43,802 nucleotides of DNA from NCBI GenBank assembly GCA_016840465.1, contig JAEOSH010000015.1, positions 1 through 43,802 on the forward strand, given 5' to 3'. The notes beneath the pieces are model-generated. The model was not told where the DNA came from. It saw only the letters and a list, made by a program, of their open reading frames with translations, and ran no database searches. A program made the translations under genes and the position numbers. Below, in pieces: positions 26,013 through 34,478 of the stretch. Origin of the DNA: Candidatus Baldrarchaeum yapensis. GTDB lineage: Archaea > Asgardarchaeota > Baldrarchaeia > Baldrarchaeales > Baldrarchaeaceae. The first letter of the stretch is position 1. Each line of letters starts with the position of its first letter.

Positions 26013-26329
26013 ATTATTTTTTCCAATTTTTATTTGCGCTCTTCGATTTCCTTTAAGCGTGATAGGTTGGGTGAAAACGGCGAAGTCAAGTATTATATTT
26101 CGCTAATTAAATTAATTTGTTGTTGAATATTATATTTACAGAACTTTTGAACTCTCATGTTTATTTTGTTGTCATATGGTGACGAGACAGGTATCTGAAA
26201 TATGCATTTTTGTTTTAAGACCTCAAATTTATAGCCTCTTCCCGCTCTTAGAGCATAATAATAAAATACGCAATATCCGGTCGTAAGGATGAACTCTCGT
26301 CTTAAAAAGAGGCGTTGGAGGATCAAGGT
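26013..26329. promoter_or_regulatory. 317-base intergenic region with terminator and promoter
   Basis: T-rich tracts at 26018-26034 probably end the flavoprotein transcript. AAATTTATAG (26225-26234) and ATAATAAAAT (26262-26271) are candidate TATA boxes for the CoA-transferase genes; GGAGG at 26317-26321 precedes their start. No gene is visible. Confidence 0.4.
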
Positions 26330-27346
26330 ATGGTCGAGGTGCTTTATGAGGGAGAAGGAGAGCTTTTGGGCTGGGAAGATCCAGACGAAATGAGAAAATG
26401 GATCAGAGAGAATAAGCCGAGGGAGATGGTTGACAAGACGATGGACCTGAAGGAGGCGATTTCGAAGTTCGTGAGAGACGGGTGCTACATAGCGTTTGGC
26501 GGATTCGGACACATTAGGGTGTCCATGGCAGCCATTTACGAGATAATAAGGCAAAAGAAGCGGAACCTGATAATGGCGGGGAAGACCGCTGTCCATGATG
26601 TCGACATACTGGTGGCAGCTGGATGTGTGAGCAAGGTCGAGGTTGCATATTGTTTCGGGCATGAACTGAGAGGTTTGAGTCCCGCAAGTAGGAGAAAGGT
26701 AGAACATGGTGAGGTCAAGGTTGCAACCGAGTGGAGCAACGCCGGCTTCCAATGGAGGTTCCTAGCGGCGGCGATGGGACTTCCGTTCATACCCACTCGT
26801 GTGATGCTCGGAACCGATACTTTAAGGAAAAGTTCTGCCAAGGTGATAAGAGATCCGTTCAGCGGAAAGCCAATTGCGCTATTGCCGGCGTGTTATCCAG
26901 ATGTTGTGATAATGCACGTCCATAGGTGTGACATTTACGGAAACGCACAGATAGATGGAATCCTTGTGGAAGACTTTGAACTTGCGAGGGCTGCGAGAAG
27001 GCTTATCATCACCACTGAGGAGATCGTAGACCACGAGCTTATAAGGAGAGAACCATGGAAAACTGTGATTCCGTACTTCTTAGTAGATGCTGTTGTCGAG
27101 GTTCCGTGGGGATCACACCCATGTAACATGCCGTACCTGTACTATTTCGATGAGGAGCACATTGCCGAGTGGTTGCGGATGTCGAGGACCGATGAGGGGG
27201 TCGAGCAGTACCTTGAGAAGTACGTTTACAGTGTGGACTCATTTGAGGAGTACCTTGAGAAGATAGGCGGAATTAAGAAGTTGAATTATCTTAAGAAGTT
27301 GGAGCATCTTAGGGCACCATTAGTTGCGCCGTGGGCCCAAGGGTGA
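26330..27346 (+). CDS. CoA-transferase family subunit A (GctA/IpdA-like)
   Basis: About 338 residues from ATG 26330 (GGAGG upstream; in-frame TTG 26315 overlaps that site). MDLKEAISKFVRDGCYIAFG followed by GFGH matches the N-terminus of glutaconate CoA-transferase alpha-type proteins. LPFIPTRVMLGTD and VDAVVEVPWGSHPCNMP are shared in pattern with IpdA, the alpha subunit of a ring-opening acyl-CoA hydrolase. The following gene is the beta subunit, 13 bases downstream. Transferase and hydrolase activities cannot be told apart from sequence alone. Confidence 0.82.
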   Translation: MVEVLYEGEGELLGWEDPDEMRKWIRENKPREMVDKTMDLKEAISKFVRDGCYIAFGGFGHIRVSMAAIYEIIRQKKRNLIMAGKTAVHDVDILVAAGCVSKVEVAYCFGHELRGLSPASRRKVEHGEVKVATEWSNAGFQWRFLAAAMGLPFIPTRVMLGTDTLRKSSAKVIRDPFSGKPIALLPACYPDVVIMHVHRCDIYGNAQIDGILVEDFELARAARRLIITTEEIVDHELIRREPWKTVIPYFLVDAVVEVPWGSHPCNMPYLYYFDEEHIAEWLRMSRTDEGVEQYLEKYVYSVDSFEEYLEKIGGIKKLNYLKKLEHLRAPLVAPWAQG

Positions 27347-27359
27347 GGAGGTAAGTGAG

Positions 27360-28136
27360 ATGGGTGAGAGGAAGTATACAACTCTTGAGTTGATGGCGTG
27401 TGTTGCTGCAAGATTATTAGAGGACAAGAAGGCAGTATTTGTAGGGACAGGACTTCCAATGATTGCAGCGTCCCTTGCACAGAGAATGCATGCACCAAAT
27501 CTTCTGATAATTTTTGAGGCTGGCGGCATAGGGCCGCAGATACCAGTACTGCCAATATCCGTTGGTGATTCTAGAACGTTCTACAGGGCAATTGCAGCGT
27601 CAAGTATGCATGATGTGATGTCACTCTCACAAAAAGGGTATGTCGACTACGGGTTCCTCGGTGCTGCCCAGATAGACATGTACGGGAATATAAACACCAC
27701 CGTGATCGGAGATTGGGAAAGACCCAAAGTCAGGCTTCCAGGTAGTGGTGGTGCAAACGATGTCGGGTCCCTCTGCCATAGGACTATCATAATAATGAGG
27801 CAAGATCCCAGAAGGTTCGTGCCCAAGGTGGACTTCATAACCACCCCTGGGTACTTAGATGGACCAGGTGCTAGGGAAAAAGCAGGACTTCCGGCAGGGT
27901 CAGGACCTTACAGGGTAATAACACAGTTGGGCGTTTACGGCTTCGATGAGAAAACAAAGAGAATGAAATTGCTGTCGGTGCATCCGGGTGTTACGATAGA
28001 GGACATTAAGAAAAACTCAAGCTTCGAAATTATAATTCCGGACGAGGTCGATACCACAGAGCCACCGACTGAAGAGGAGCTTAAGATACTACATGAAATT
28101 GATCCAGTGGGCATGGTTCTCGGAAGAAAGAAATGA
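27360..28136 (+). CDS. CoA-transferase family subunit B (GctB/IpdB-like)
   Basis: 258 residues from ATG 27360, preceded by GTGAGGAGGT that also encodes the end of subunit A. FVGTGLPMIAASLAQRMHAP and IIFEAGGIGP give the CoA-transferase beta fold; the Glu in FEAGG is where the catalytic Glu of glutaconate CoA-transferase lies. SGGANDVGSLC and TTPGYLDGPGAREKAGL follow the IpdB/GctB pattern. It should form a heteromer with subunit A. The preceding flavoprotein gives the order seen in ipdC-ipdA-ipdB. Confidence 0.82.
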   Translation: MGERKYTTLELMACVAARLLEDKKAVFVGTGLPMIAASLAQRMHAPNLLIIFEAGGIGPQIPVLPISVGDSRTFYRAIAASSMHDVMSLSQKGYVDYGFLGAAQIDMYGNINTTVIGDWERPKVRLPGSGGANDVGSLCHRTIIIMRQDPRRFVPKVDFITTPGYLDGPGAREKAGLPAGSGPYRVITQLGVYGFDEKTKRMKLLSVHPGVTIEDIKKNSSFEIIIPDEVDTTEPPTEEELKILHEIDPVGMVLGRKK

Positions 28137-28181
28137 ATCACGAAATTCCTCATCACTCTTTTTGCCTGGAATCGAAATCGC

Positions 28182-28342
28182 TTAATATTTTTTTATTTTT
28201 AAGTCTGGCACTCTGAAGAAGTGCCGAATATTTCGGGTAACGAGGCGGAGATCGTGCACGAGTGCTGTTGCCGCGATGAAGAGGATGTCCTTCAGATCTA
28301 TATGCTATATGCTATTAGGAAATCGGTATCGAAGAGGTACAT
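28182..28342 (-). pseudogene. VapC (PIN) toxin with large internal deletion
   Basis: On the minus strand an ATG at 28342 opens MYLFDTDFLIAYSI, the start of a PIN domain, and then stops. About 35 bases on, another frame gives DILFIAATALVHDLRLVTRN followed by IRHF, the usual end of VapC. The middle 80 or so residues are missing. The antitoxin lies just upstream. Confidence 0.65.
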
Positions 28343-28377
28343 TAATCAGTCATCCATTTCTCGAGAATCTCCGATTT

Positions 28378-28598
28378 TCACCTTTTATAAAGCTTTGTTC
28401 TCATCTCTCTCGTCCTTTTTAGAAATTTCTCAATTTTTCTGCTTCTTCACGACTTAGAATATTCATCTTGGCAATATCCGCGATCTTCGGACGTGATTTT
28501 ATCAACCTTCTTATTACATCACTAAAGCTCTCGCTCGGTAGTTTTGGTCTTCTTAGCATGTTATAGACATCATCGGCAATTGTAATAGCGCATGCCAT
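28378..28598 (-). pseudogene. DUF217-type VapB antitoxin, frameshifted
   Basis: ACAITIADDVYNMLRR and SESFSDVIRRLIKSRP are typical of the archaeal DUF217 antitoxins. The open frame ends after REEAEKLRNF at 28419, but one base away the frame continues LKRTREMRTKLYKR to a stop at 28378, which is the usual family tail. One missing A in the AAATTT run explains this. A truncated yet working antitoxin cannot be excluded. Confidence 0.65.
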
Positions 28599-28701
28599 CT
28601 CTGACTTCCTCCGATTGGAACATTTCTGGCCTTTCATGTTATCATATTATGCATCTTCACGTTACTCTTGAGAAGTGATGAGTGGTGCAATTTTATTTTT
28701 G

Positions 28702-30252
28702 CTACTTGTACGGGGCAATCGAGCGGTTTGATGGACATAATGGACGGACTTCTACGTCCCCCCGGATCTTCTTGAACTGCTTTATGAACTCCTTGGAGTG
28801 TTGCGGTGTTATGAACAGATATATCTTCTGGAAAGATCTTATGATTCTGTGCACATCCTTATTTCGTGAGAATACCTCCATATCGTGGATCTTCCCGTCG
28901 CTTATCACGACAAGAATCTCCTTCTTCACTTCCTTATCCACAAGCCTAAATGCGGGGGTAAACATCGTTCCGCCATGGGTATATATGCCCTGTATTCTCT
29001 CCAGCGCGTAATAAAGGTTCTGCGTCGGTTTCACTATGTACCGGGAGTACTCTCCGAACCCTATTATGCTTATCTCACTGGGCTTTTCGTTCTTTATGAG
29101 GGAGGCAAGCATCCTGACAAGGTGGTATTCGTAGCCCGCCATACTTCCTGAAAGATCCAGCAGGACGGTTATCTTCCTCTTTCTCTTCTTTCTGCGGACG
29201 GTGTTGTATCCGGGAATCACCGGGTAGCGGGTGAAGGTCTTGGGGAGATCCAACTCAGATGGCGGGTCGCCACATCTCCAGATGGTGTACTCGTAATCGG
29301 GCACGTCCCTCGACTCGTCGAGTTCCACGGTTGCGAGGATCTTCTCTATCTTGTATCTCGGTTGGAGAGGTTCTTCCTTGTCGATCACCTTCAGTGTTCC
29401 CATTCCCACGCCTCCGCCCCTCTGGAGCAACGCCTTCAGTTTCTCCTTCTCATTACCGAGCATTCCCCGTTTCTTCAACTCCTCTAGGATCTTTCTGACG
29501 ATGTACGGTGCGGGGGTGAGACGGGATCTCAGGTTCTGCTCGAACTCCTTCCTCAACTTGTTGAAGAAGTCCTCGCCCAGTTCCTGCAGTGCCTGTTTCA
29601 GGTCGCTGAAGTTTCGGGAAAACATGTTGTAGAATCGCCAGTGCGTGTTGTACCAGAAGAGCCTGTAGAGTTCGGGGAGGTTTCCGAACATCATGAAGAG
29701 TTCGTCGAGTATGTAGGCGAGAAGTGCGGCCTTTATTTTCACGTTAACGTCCGCATTCAGCACTTCCTTTATTGCATTGTAGTAGGGGACAAACTTGTCG
29801 GGTATTCGGAACTTCTCGCCGTACAGGGAGTTATAGGTGATCTCATCGACGAGTTTCATGTAGTAGTTTCGCGAGCGCACTATGCACTCCTCGAAGCACT
29901 TCACGTAGTGTTCAAAGATTCTGGGGGACTTTTCGCCCAGTATTTTCCTGCTCATGCTCTCGGCGAGCATCCCGTAGACTATATACCTCACCATGTAGTT
30001 CTTCTTCGAGAGTATTGGAAAGGCGGGCGTGAGATTCTTCTGGGCAATGAGATGCAGTATTCTGTTCCAGAACTCGTAAAACAGTGCGAACTTCGGAAGA
30101 CGTTTTACAACAGCCCGCGTCATGTGTATTACGAGTGGGTTATCGCTCTTGTCTTCACTTTTCTCCGTAATAATTAGCCTGAATGGCTTTTTGTAGAGTT
30201 TCCTTGCGAGCATGGTCATGAAGTCCAGGTAGCTTTCATTACTTAGTTCCAA
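28702..30252 (-). CDS. VWA-domain protein partnered with MoxR ATPase
   Basis: 516 residues. A helical N-terminal part of roughly 300 residues precedes a von Willebrand A domain with a complete MIDAS: LLDLSGSMAG (DxSxS), GGTMFTPA (Thr) and VISDGK (Asp). This is the CoxE/ViaA-like layout that pairs with MoxR AAA+ ATPases in protein maturation or metal insertion. The start overlaps the end of the MoxR gene by 14 bases, so the two are co-translated. No substrate gene is adjacent. It is cytosolic, as no signal peptide is seen. Confidence 0.85.
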   Translation of the reverse strand: MELSNESYLDFMTMLARKLYKKPFRLIITEKSEDKSDNPLVIHMTRAVVKRLPKFALFYEFWNRILHLIAQKNLTPAFPILSKKNYMVRYIVYGMLAESMSRKILGEKSPRIFEHYVKCFEECIVRSRNYYMKLVDEITYNSLYGEKFRIPDKFVPYYNAIKEVLNADVNVKIKAALLAYILDELFMMFGNLPELYRLFWYNTHWRFYNMFSRNFSDLKQALQELGEDFFNKLRKEFEQNLRSRLTPAPYIVRKILEELKKRGMLGNEKEKLKALLQRGGGVGMGTLKVIDKEEPLQPRYKIEKILATVELDESRDVPDYEYTIWRCGDPPSELDLPKTFTRYPVIPGYNTVRRKKRKRKITVLLDLSGSMAGYEYHLVRMLASLIKNEKPSEISIIGFGEYSRYIVKPTQNLYYALERIQGIYTHGGTMFTPAFRLVDKEVKKEILVVISDGKIHDMEVFSRNKDVHRIIRSFQKIYLFITPQHSKEFIKQFKKIRGDVEVRPLCPSNRSIAPYK

Positions 30253-31450
30253 TGGCCAGCCCCTCTAAAAACTCCTTTGAGAAGATCTTCTCCAACTCGG
30301 CGAGGATGTCATTATATATGTGTCTCACACTTAAATCTCTGTCTGCAATTTCGGCGAGTGCCTCTACGAGGGGTACGACCTCGGCTCCCTCGACGCCCTC
30401 CTCTATTTTCGCCATTATCTTCTCGACTATCGCAATGGCCTCGCGCCAGTCGTCCATGTGCTTCACAATATAGTCCCTGACGAGTTTGTAGTCCCTGACG
30501 TGCTGAGTCAGCAGAACCTCCGCCGCCTTTCTTACATCCTCCTCGGAAACCTCCTTGCGCGAATACATCCAAGCCAACGCCTTTGAGAGTCTGGCTATGT
30601 TTATCGCGAGCCTTAGGCCGACAGGCTCATCAACACGGGAACATAGACCCTCCTCATATTTACAGACCTTTCTGCGCCCGCCGTAGAAGTCGCTAGATAT
30701 GGTGCTACATATTCTCTCGTCATAGCAACATTGTAATGAGCGGCTCACGAGCGTGATGAGCAACTTGCAATGTTCGGGGATTGTGACCTTTGTTACGTCC
30801 TCCTGTGCCTCTTTTAATTCCTCATAACTTATGATTTCCTCCGTTATGAGTTCGGACACATCCACTATGTCCTTACCATCAAATCTCTCCTTTAAAACTT
30901 CGAGTTCATCAAATGCCCGTGGAACATCGAGAGTGAGTTTAATAAACCTATCAGCGAGGGCCTTATCGAGAGGGCCGCGATAGGGGTTGCCATCCGCTAT
31001 CACTATTATATCCTTACAGACTTTCTTCTCGCCGTACGCTATTATTTCCCTCTCCTGGAGCAACCTGAGAAGTTCGTCCTGTACCGCTTGGCTTGCTCGG
31101 TTCAATTCGTTAAAGAATATGAGTTCGTTTCCCTTTATTTCCCAAATTACCTCTTTACGCCCCTGCTTTATCAATTCGGGTATGTTGAGGCGGTACAGGT
31201 GGTTTTCTAGGCTGACCATCGAGGGATTGCAGAATATTATCTTCTTCTCGACACCAAGCGCCTTTTCGAGACACCTGACGATCTGGGTTTTTCCTATTCC
31301 CGGAATCCCCTCTAGGTATATGTTTGCCTTTATCAGGAGGCAGGCGACAAAAGCGTCCTCTATGTGGTATTGTCCCTTCACCATGTTGAAGAGAATGTCC
31401 CGAAGCTTCAGGATTTTGTCCTGATGTACGAATTTTGGACCGTCATACAT
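30239..31450 (-). CDS. MoxR-family AAA+ ATPase with cysteine cluster
   Basis: About 403 residues from ATG 31450, preceded by GGTGGGG; an upstream in-frame GTG/ATG at 31519 falls in the promoter. Walker A is GIPGIGKT (residues 48-55). The Walker B segment reads IFFNELNRAS, so the usual Asp before the Glu is Asn (N114). QDELLRLLQERE and NPYRGPLDKALADRF are typical MoxR sensor and arginine-finger regions. Residues 241-270 contain five Cys (CC, ERIC, KVC, EGLC), a possible metal or disulfide site. It acts with the VWA protein as a chaperone. Confidence 0.88.
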   Translation of the reverse strand: MYDGPKFVHQDKILKLRDILFNMVKGQYHIEDAFVACLLIKANIYLEGIPGIGKTQIVRCLEKALGVEKKIIFCNPSMVSLENHLYRLNIPELIKQGRKEVIWEIKGNELIFFNELNRASQAVQDELLRLLQEREIIAYGEKKVCKDIIVIADGNPYRGPLDKALADRFIKLTLDVPRAFDELEVLKERFDGKDIVDVSELITEEIISYEELKEAQEDVTKVTIPEHCKLLITLVSRSLQCCYDERICSTISSDFYGGRRKVCKYEEGLCSRVDEPVGLRLAINIARLSKALAWMYSRKEVSEEDVRKAAEVLLTQHVRDYKLVRDYIVKHMDDWREAIAIVEKIMAKIEEGVEGAEVVPLVEALAEIADRDLSVRHIYNDILAELEKIFSKEFLEGLAIGTK

Positions 31451-31492
31451 GAGATGAAACCCCACCTGATCGTAAAAATTAGGTGATATTGT

Positions 31493-31504
31493 AGTATATA
31501 AAAA
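31493..31504 (-). promoter_or_regulatory. TATA box of the moxR-VWA operon
   Basis: On the minus strand TTTTTATATAC lies about 43-54 bases before the chosen ATG, giving a short leader with the GGTGGGG ribosome site. Confidence 0.5.
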
Positions 31505-31880
31505 TAAGCATCGCACCAATTACTGCTCACGGAAAATTCTGGGATGAGCAGTGTATACACGTATTGGCGAATTTGCATTTTAGGAGATGTCTTCCTTCAT
31601 TTTCCAGCGGTGGTAGAATGTCCGTATTTGTATGTTGTGCTCGGAAGTACCAATAACAGCCTCATCTGAGGAAATGAAAACCTTTTACTCCGACATGCGA
31701 GTTTTACATTCTTTTGTTCCGTAAAATGCGATGATAGATTTTCTAGTGGTTTCTTTGTATTAGTGCGTTCCCGGTGAGTTTATCCGGCGCATTTTGCAGG
31801 TTTATCAATACTTTGTAAGAGGTGGAGATTACTTTCTCTGAGGAGGCCTTGTTGAGAAATATGCTCGTTTCCCCTTTTGG
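31505..31880. other. Non-coding stretch before repeat copy B
   Basis: No gene, tRNA or rRNA is visible. Frames here are short and lack starts. An open frame that enters from the repeat continues to 31743 on the minus strand, but I see no family pattern in it. Confidence 0.4.
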
Positions 31881-32104
31881 ACCGTTCTGACTCTCCGCCA
31901 CTTTCATAACTTTTGATACACGCGTGGCGGGGAGCCTTCCCGCCTCGGGCCTCATCGATGAGCCTTCGCGGGGAACGGTGACCCCGCACATCCATCTGAC
32001 CCCTTCGCTCCGCTCTTTCGGGCTTTCCCTCCCTCCTACCGCCCTTTCCACAATTCCGGGCGGAGATCACTCGGCGTAACGGGGCCTTCCTTTATAAAGG
32101 TTCT
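31881..32104 (-). repeat. Structured repeat, copy B (well preserved), candidate ncRNA
   Basis: This 224-base sequence on the minus strand is a close match of copy A. The 5' end carries CCTTTATAAAGG, usable as a TATA box. Downstream are perfect stems CCGCCC/GGGCGG (32058-32063 with 32039-32044), GCGGGG/CCCCGC (31982-31987 with 31968-31973) and GGCGGG/CCCGCC. It lies in a gap of almost 1 kb without genes. Changes between copies keep pairing in one stem via G-U but alter amino acids in the shared reading frame, so RNA rather than protein is likelier. An IS200/IS605-end or TnpB guide-RNA relic is one possible origin. Confidence 0.65.
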
Positions 32105-32435
32105 AGGCCACAAAGGTTGTCGTATGTTACAAATGCAACACCATATGGACAGGTTTCTGAACATTCGCCTCGTGCCGAAGTAACAGGAGGTTGCGAATAC
32201 GTCATTCACCAAGATTTTGGCATTTGGGTTCTTGAGAAAACGCTGATTCCGGTCACTTTAATTCTCGAGTTGTGGGTACGATCTTCGGATTGCATATGTA
32301 GGAATCGCTCGAATAATTCCGTATATGGGCTCTATAATGCCATAAAATCCCACAACTACGTCGCATAACTAATGGGTTTCGTATTATCATATTGAAATCG
32401 TGGTCGAGCAGGAATAATACCTAGCATTTGGTTCC
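32105..32435. other. Non-coding stretch between repeat B and korA operon
   Basis: No convincing gene. A plus-strand frame (32117-32368) has no recognisable motif. ATGCAACACCATATG at about 32132-32146 resembles ATGCAACACTATACG upstream of the DUF35 pseudogene on its own strand. Confidence 0.35.
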
Positions 32436-32537
32436 ATGCATACTCTCTCAAAGTTCGGGGCATGTGGTGACTGCGGAAGAAGTTTCGAGAAGTTTGACGT
32501 CTATGTTAATGGAACGAAAGAGGTGCTAGACTGGTGA
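32436..32537 (+). CDS. Tiny CxxC protein upstream of korA
   Basis: A 33-codon frame, KFGACGDCGRSFEKFDV followed by YVNGTKEVLDW, whose TGA overlaps the GTG start of korA (GTGA). The overlap and the CxxC knuckle suggest a real coupled micro-protein, perhaps a half zinc-ribbon or a shortened substitute for the ferredoxin subunit that normally accompanies such oxidoreductases. No clear ribosome site. It might equally be a leader peptide. Confidence 0.4.
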   Translation: MHTLSKFGACGDCGRSFEKFDVYVNGTKEVLDW

Positions 32538-33670
32538 AAAAGGGAAGAGTGGAGTTTTGGAACGGCAACATTGCATGTGCCGAGGGGGCAATTGCCGCCG
32601 GGTGCAGGTTCTTTGCCGGGTATCCCATAACACCGTCATCTGAAATTTTGGAACACATGGCGAAAAGGATGCCCGAGGTTGGAGGAGTGTTTATACAGAT
32701 GGAAGACGAACTTGCAGCCATAGCTGCGGTGATAGGGGCGTCCTGGGGTGGAGTGAAGGCGATGACGGCGACTTCAGGTCCGGGGTTTAGTCTCATGCAG
32801 GAGGGAATAGGGTATGCCTGCATGACCGAAACTCCATGTGTGATAGTAGATGTTCAGAGGGCTGGGCCGAGCACCGGGCAGGCGACAAAGGCGGCTCAGG
32901 GGGATGTGATGCAGGCAAGGTGGGGGACCCACGGGGATCATGAAATAATAGCGCTTGCGCCGAATTCCCCGCAGGAAATGTTCGACCTTACGGTGAGGGC
33001 CTTTAATCTGTCTGAGATGTACAGGGTTCCAGTGATAGTGCTCGCTGACGAGATAGTTGCGCACATGTGGGAGAAGGTGCGCATACCCGATGATATAGAA
33101 ATAGTCAATAGGAGAAAACCCTCCAGACCGGACGAGCAGATATTCGGCCACGAACTTGATACCGGAGTTCCGCCAATGCCAGCCTTCGGTGAGGGGTATA
33201 ACCTCCTCGTCACCGGATCGACTCACGATGGGTACGGGTTTAGAAAAACGGCAGATCCCCTGGTTCACCGCAAGCTTGTCACCCGCTTAGTAAATAAAAT
33301 AAGGAAGAACGCGGAGAAAATCGTTGATTTCGAAATTTATGGTTGTGATCCCGAGGATGCCGAGGTGATGGTCGTATCTTACGGTTGCACTTCCAGATCT
33401 GCAGATGAGGCGGTCAGGCAGGCATTGGAGGAGGGGATTAAAGCGATAAATTTCAGGCTAAGAACAATATGGCCATTCCCGGAAAAAGCGCTGAGGGAGT
33501 TGGCGGAAAGAGTGAAGCTGATAGTCGTACCGGAGATGAACCTCGGGCAACTGTACTTTGAGGTGGAGAGAGTGGCGTGTGGAAGATGTCCCGTCATCCT
33601 TGTTTCTAGAATAGGCGGCGGGGAGATGGTGAGGCCGCAGGATATACTTCGTGAACTGAGGAGGGCTTAA
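32534..33670 (+). CDS. korA: 2-oxoacid:ferredoxin oxidoreductase alpha subunit
   Basis: 378 residues from GTG, with GAGGTG upstream. GYPITPSSEILEHMA, ATSGPGFSLMQEGIGYA, VQRAGPSTGQATKAAQGD and HGDHE are classic alpha-subunit segments. FGHELDTGVPPMPAFGEGY resembles 2-oxoglutarate-type (Kor) rather than pyruvate-type enzymes. The complex oxidatively decarboxylates a 2-oxo acid to acyl-CoA, reducing ferredoxin. A branched-chain (Vor) specificity is possible. Confidence 0.9.
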   Translation: MKKGRVEFWNGNIACAEGAIAAGCRFFAGYPITPSSEILEHMAKRMPEVGGVFIQMEDELAAIAAVIGASWGGVKAMTATSGPGFSLMQEGIGYACMTETPCVIVDVQRAGPSTGQATKAAQGDVMQARWGTHGDHEIIALAPNSPQEMFDLTVRAFNLSEMYRVPVIVLADEIVAHMWEKVRIPDDIEIVNRRKPSRPDEQIFGHELDTGVPPMPAFGEGYNLLVTGSTHDGYGFRKTADPLVHRKLVTRLVNKIRKNAEKIVDFEIYGCDPEDAEVMVVSYGCTSRSADEAVRQALEEGIKAINFRLRTIWPFPEKALRELAERVKLIVVPEMNLGQLYFEVERVACGRCPVILVSRIGGGEMVRPQDILRELRRA

Positions 33671-33671
33671 G

Positions 33672-34478
33672 ATGAAAGAGCACTTTGCTATCAAGTATTT
33701 GAGGAGAGAAATTCTCCCGACAGTCTTCTGTCCGGGATGTGGGAACGGCATAGTGATTAACTGCTTCCTCAAAGCGGTGAGCGACCTTGGCTATGAAGAC
33801 CTCTCCGGGTTTGCGTTCGTTTCAGGCATAGGATGTGCCTCTTGGTGCATTTCGCCGTACTTTAAGGCGGATACTCTACATACCCTTCACGGAAGACCAA
33901 TAGCATTTGCAACCGGACTTAAGTTGGCAAGACCAGATCTTCAGGTAGTTGTGATCAGTGGAGATGGTGACCTAGCAGGAATCGGGGGGAACCACCTCAT
34001 ACACGCGGCGCGGAGGAATATGGATCTCCTCGTGATATGTATTAATAACTTAAACTACGGGATGACGGGAGGGCAGGTTTCCCCTACAACCCCCGAAAAT
34101 GTCACTACCACGACGAGCCCCTATGGAAATATAGAGCCGCCCTTCAGACTAGCTGAGTTGGTTGCGGCGGCAGGTGCGAATCTATCAGCCAGATGGACGA
34201 CATACCACGTGGGGCAGATTATATCCACTATAAAGAAGGGGCTTAAGAAGGAGGGCTTCCGCTTTATTGAGGTGATATCCCAATGTCCGACAAACTTCGG
34301 TAGAAGGATAGGGATTGACAAGCCGCCGGATCTCGTCAAGTGGATCAGGAGTATTTGCACCGTTAAGAAAGAGAATTCGAACGAAAAACTTAGGTTGGGA
34401 ATAATATGTGAACGCTATCGCCCGGGCTACGTTTCTGTCCTCAAAAGTTTGATGGAGAGGGTGAGAGGTGAGGGTTGA
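33672..34478 (+). CDS. korB: 2-oxoacid:ferredoxin oxidoreductase beta subunit
   Basis: 268 residues, one base after korA. It carries FCPGCGNGIVINC, ISGDGDLAGIGGNHLIHAAR (thiamine diphosphate motif) and NNLNYGMTGGQVSPTTP, all typical beta-subunit signatures. The Cys pair and thiamine site place the catalytic centre here. It overlaps the gamma subunit by 11 bases. Confidence 0.93.
   Translation: MKEHFAIKYLRREILPTVFCPGCGNGIVINCFLKAVSDLGYEDLSGFAFVSGIGCASWCISPYFKADTLHTLHGRPIAFATGLKLARPDLQVVVISGDGDLAGIGGNHLIHAARRNMDLLVICINNLNYGMTGGQVSPTTPENVTTTTSPYGNIEPPFRLAELVAAAGANLSARWTTYHVGQIISTIKKGLKKEGFRFIEVISQCPTNFGRRIGIDKPPDLVKWIRSICTVKKENSNEKLRLGIICERYRPGYVSVLKSLMERVRGEG

Noticed and set aside
31743-32051. 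102-codon frame over repeat B as a protein gene
   Set aside because: Substitutions relative to copy A change amino acids freely while one stem keeps pairing; better explained as RNA.
31881-32104. RNase P RNA or SRP RNA as identity of the structured repeat
   Set aside because: GGAAAGGGC and TCAGAACGG look a little like RNase P conserved regions, but the pairing partners and spacing are wrong, a decayed second copy exists, and SRP helix-8 motifs are absent.
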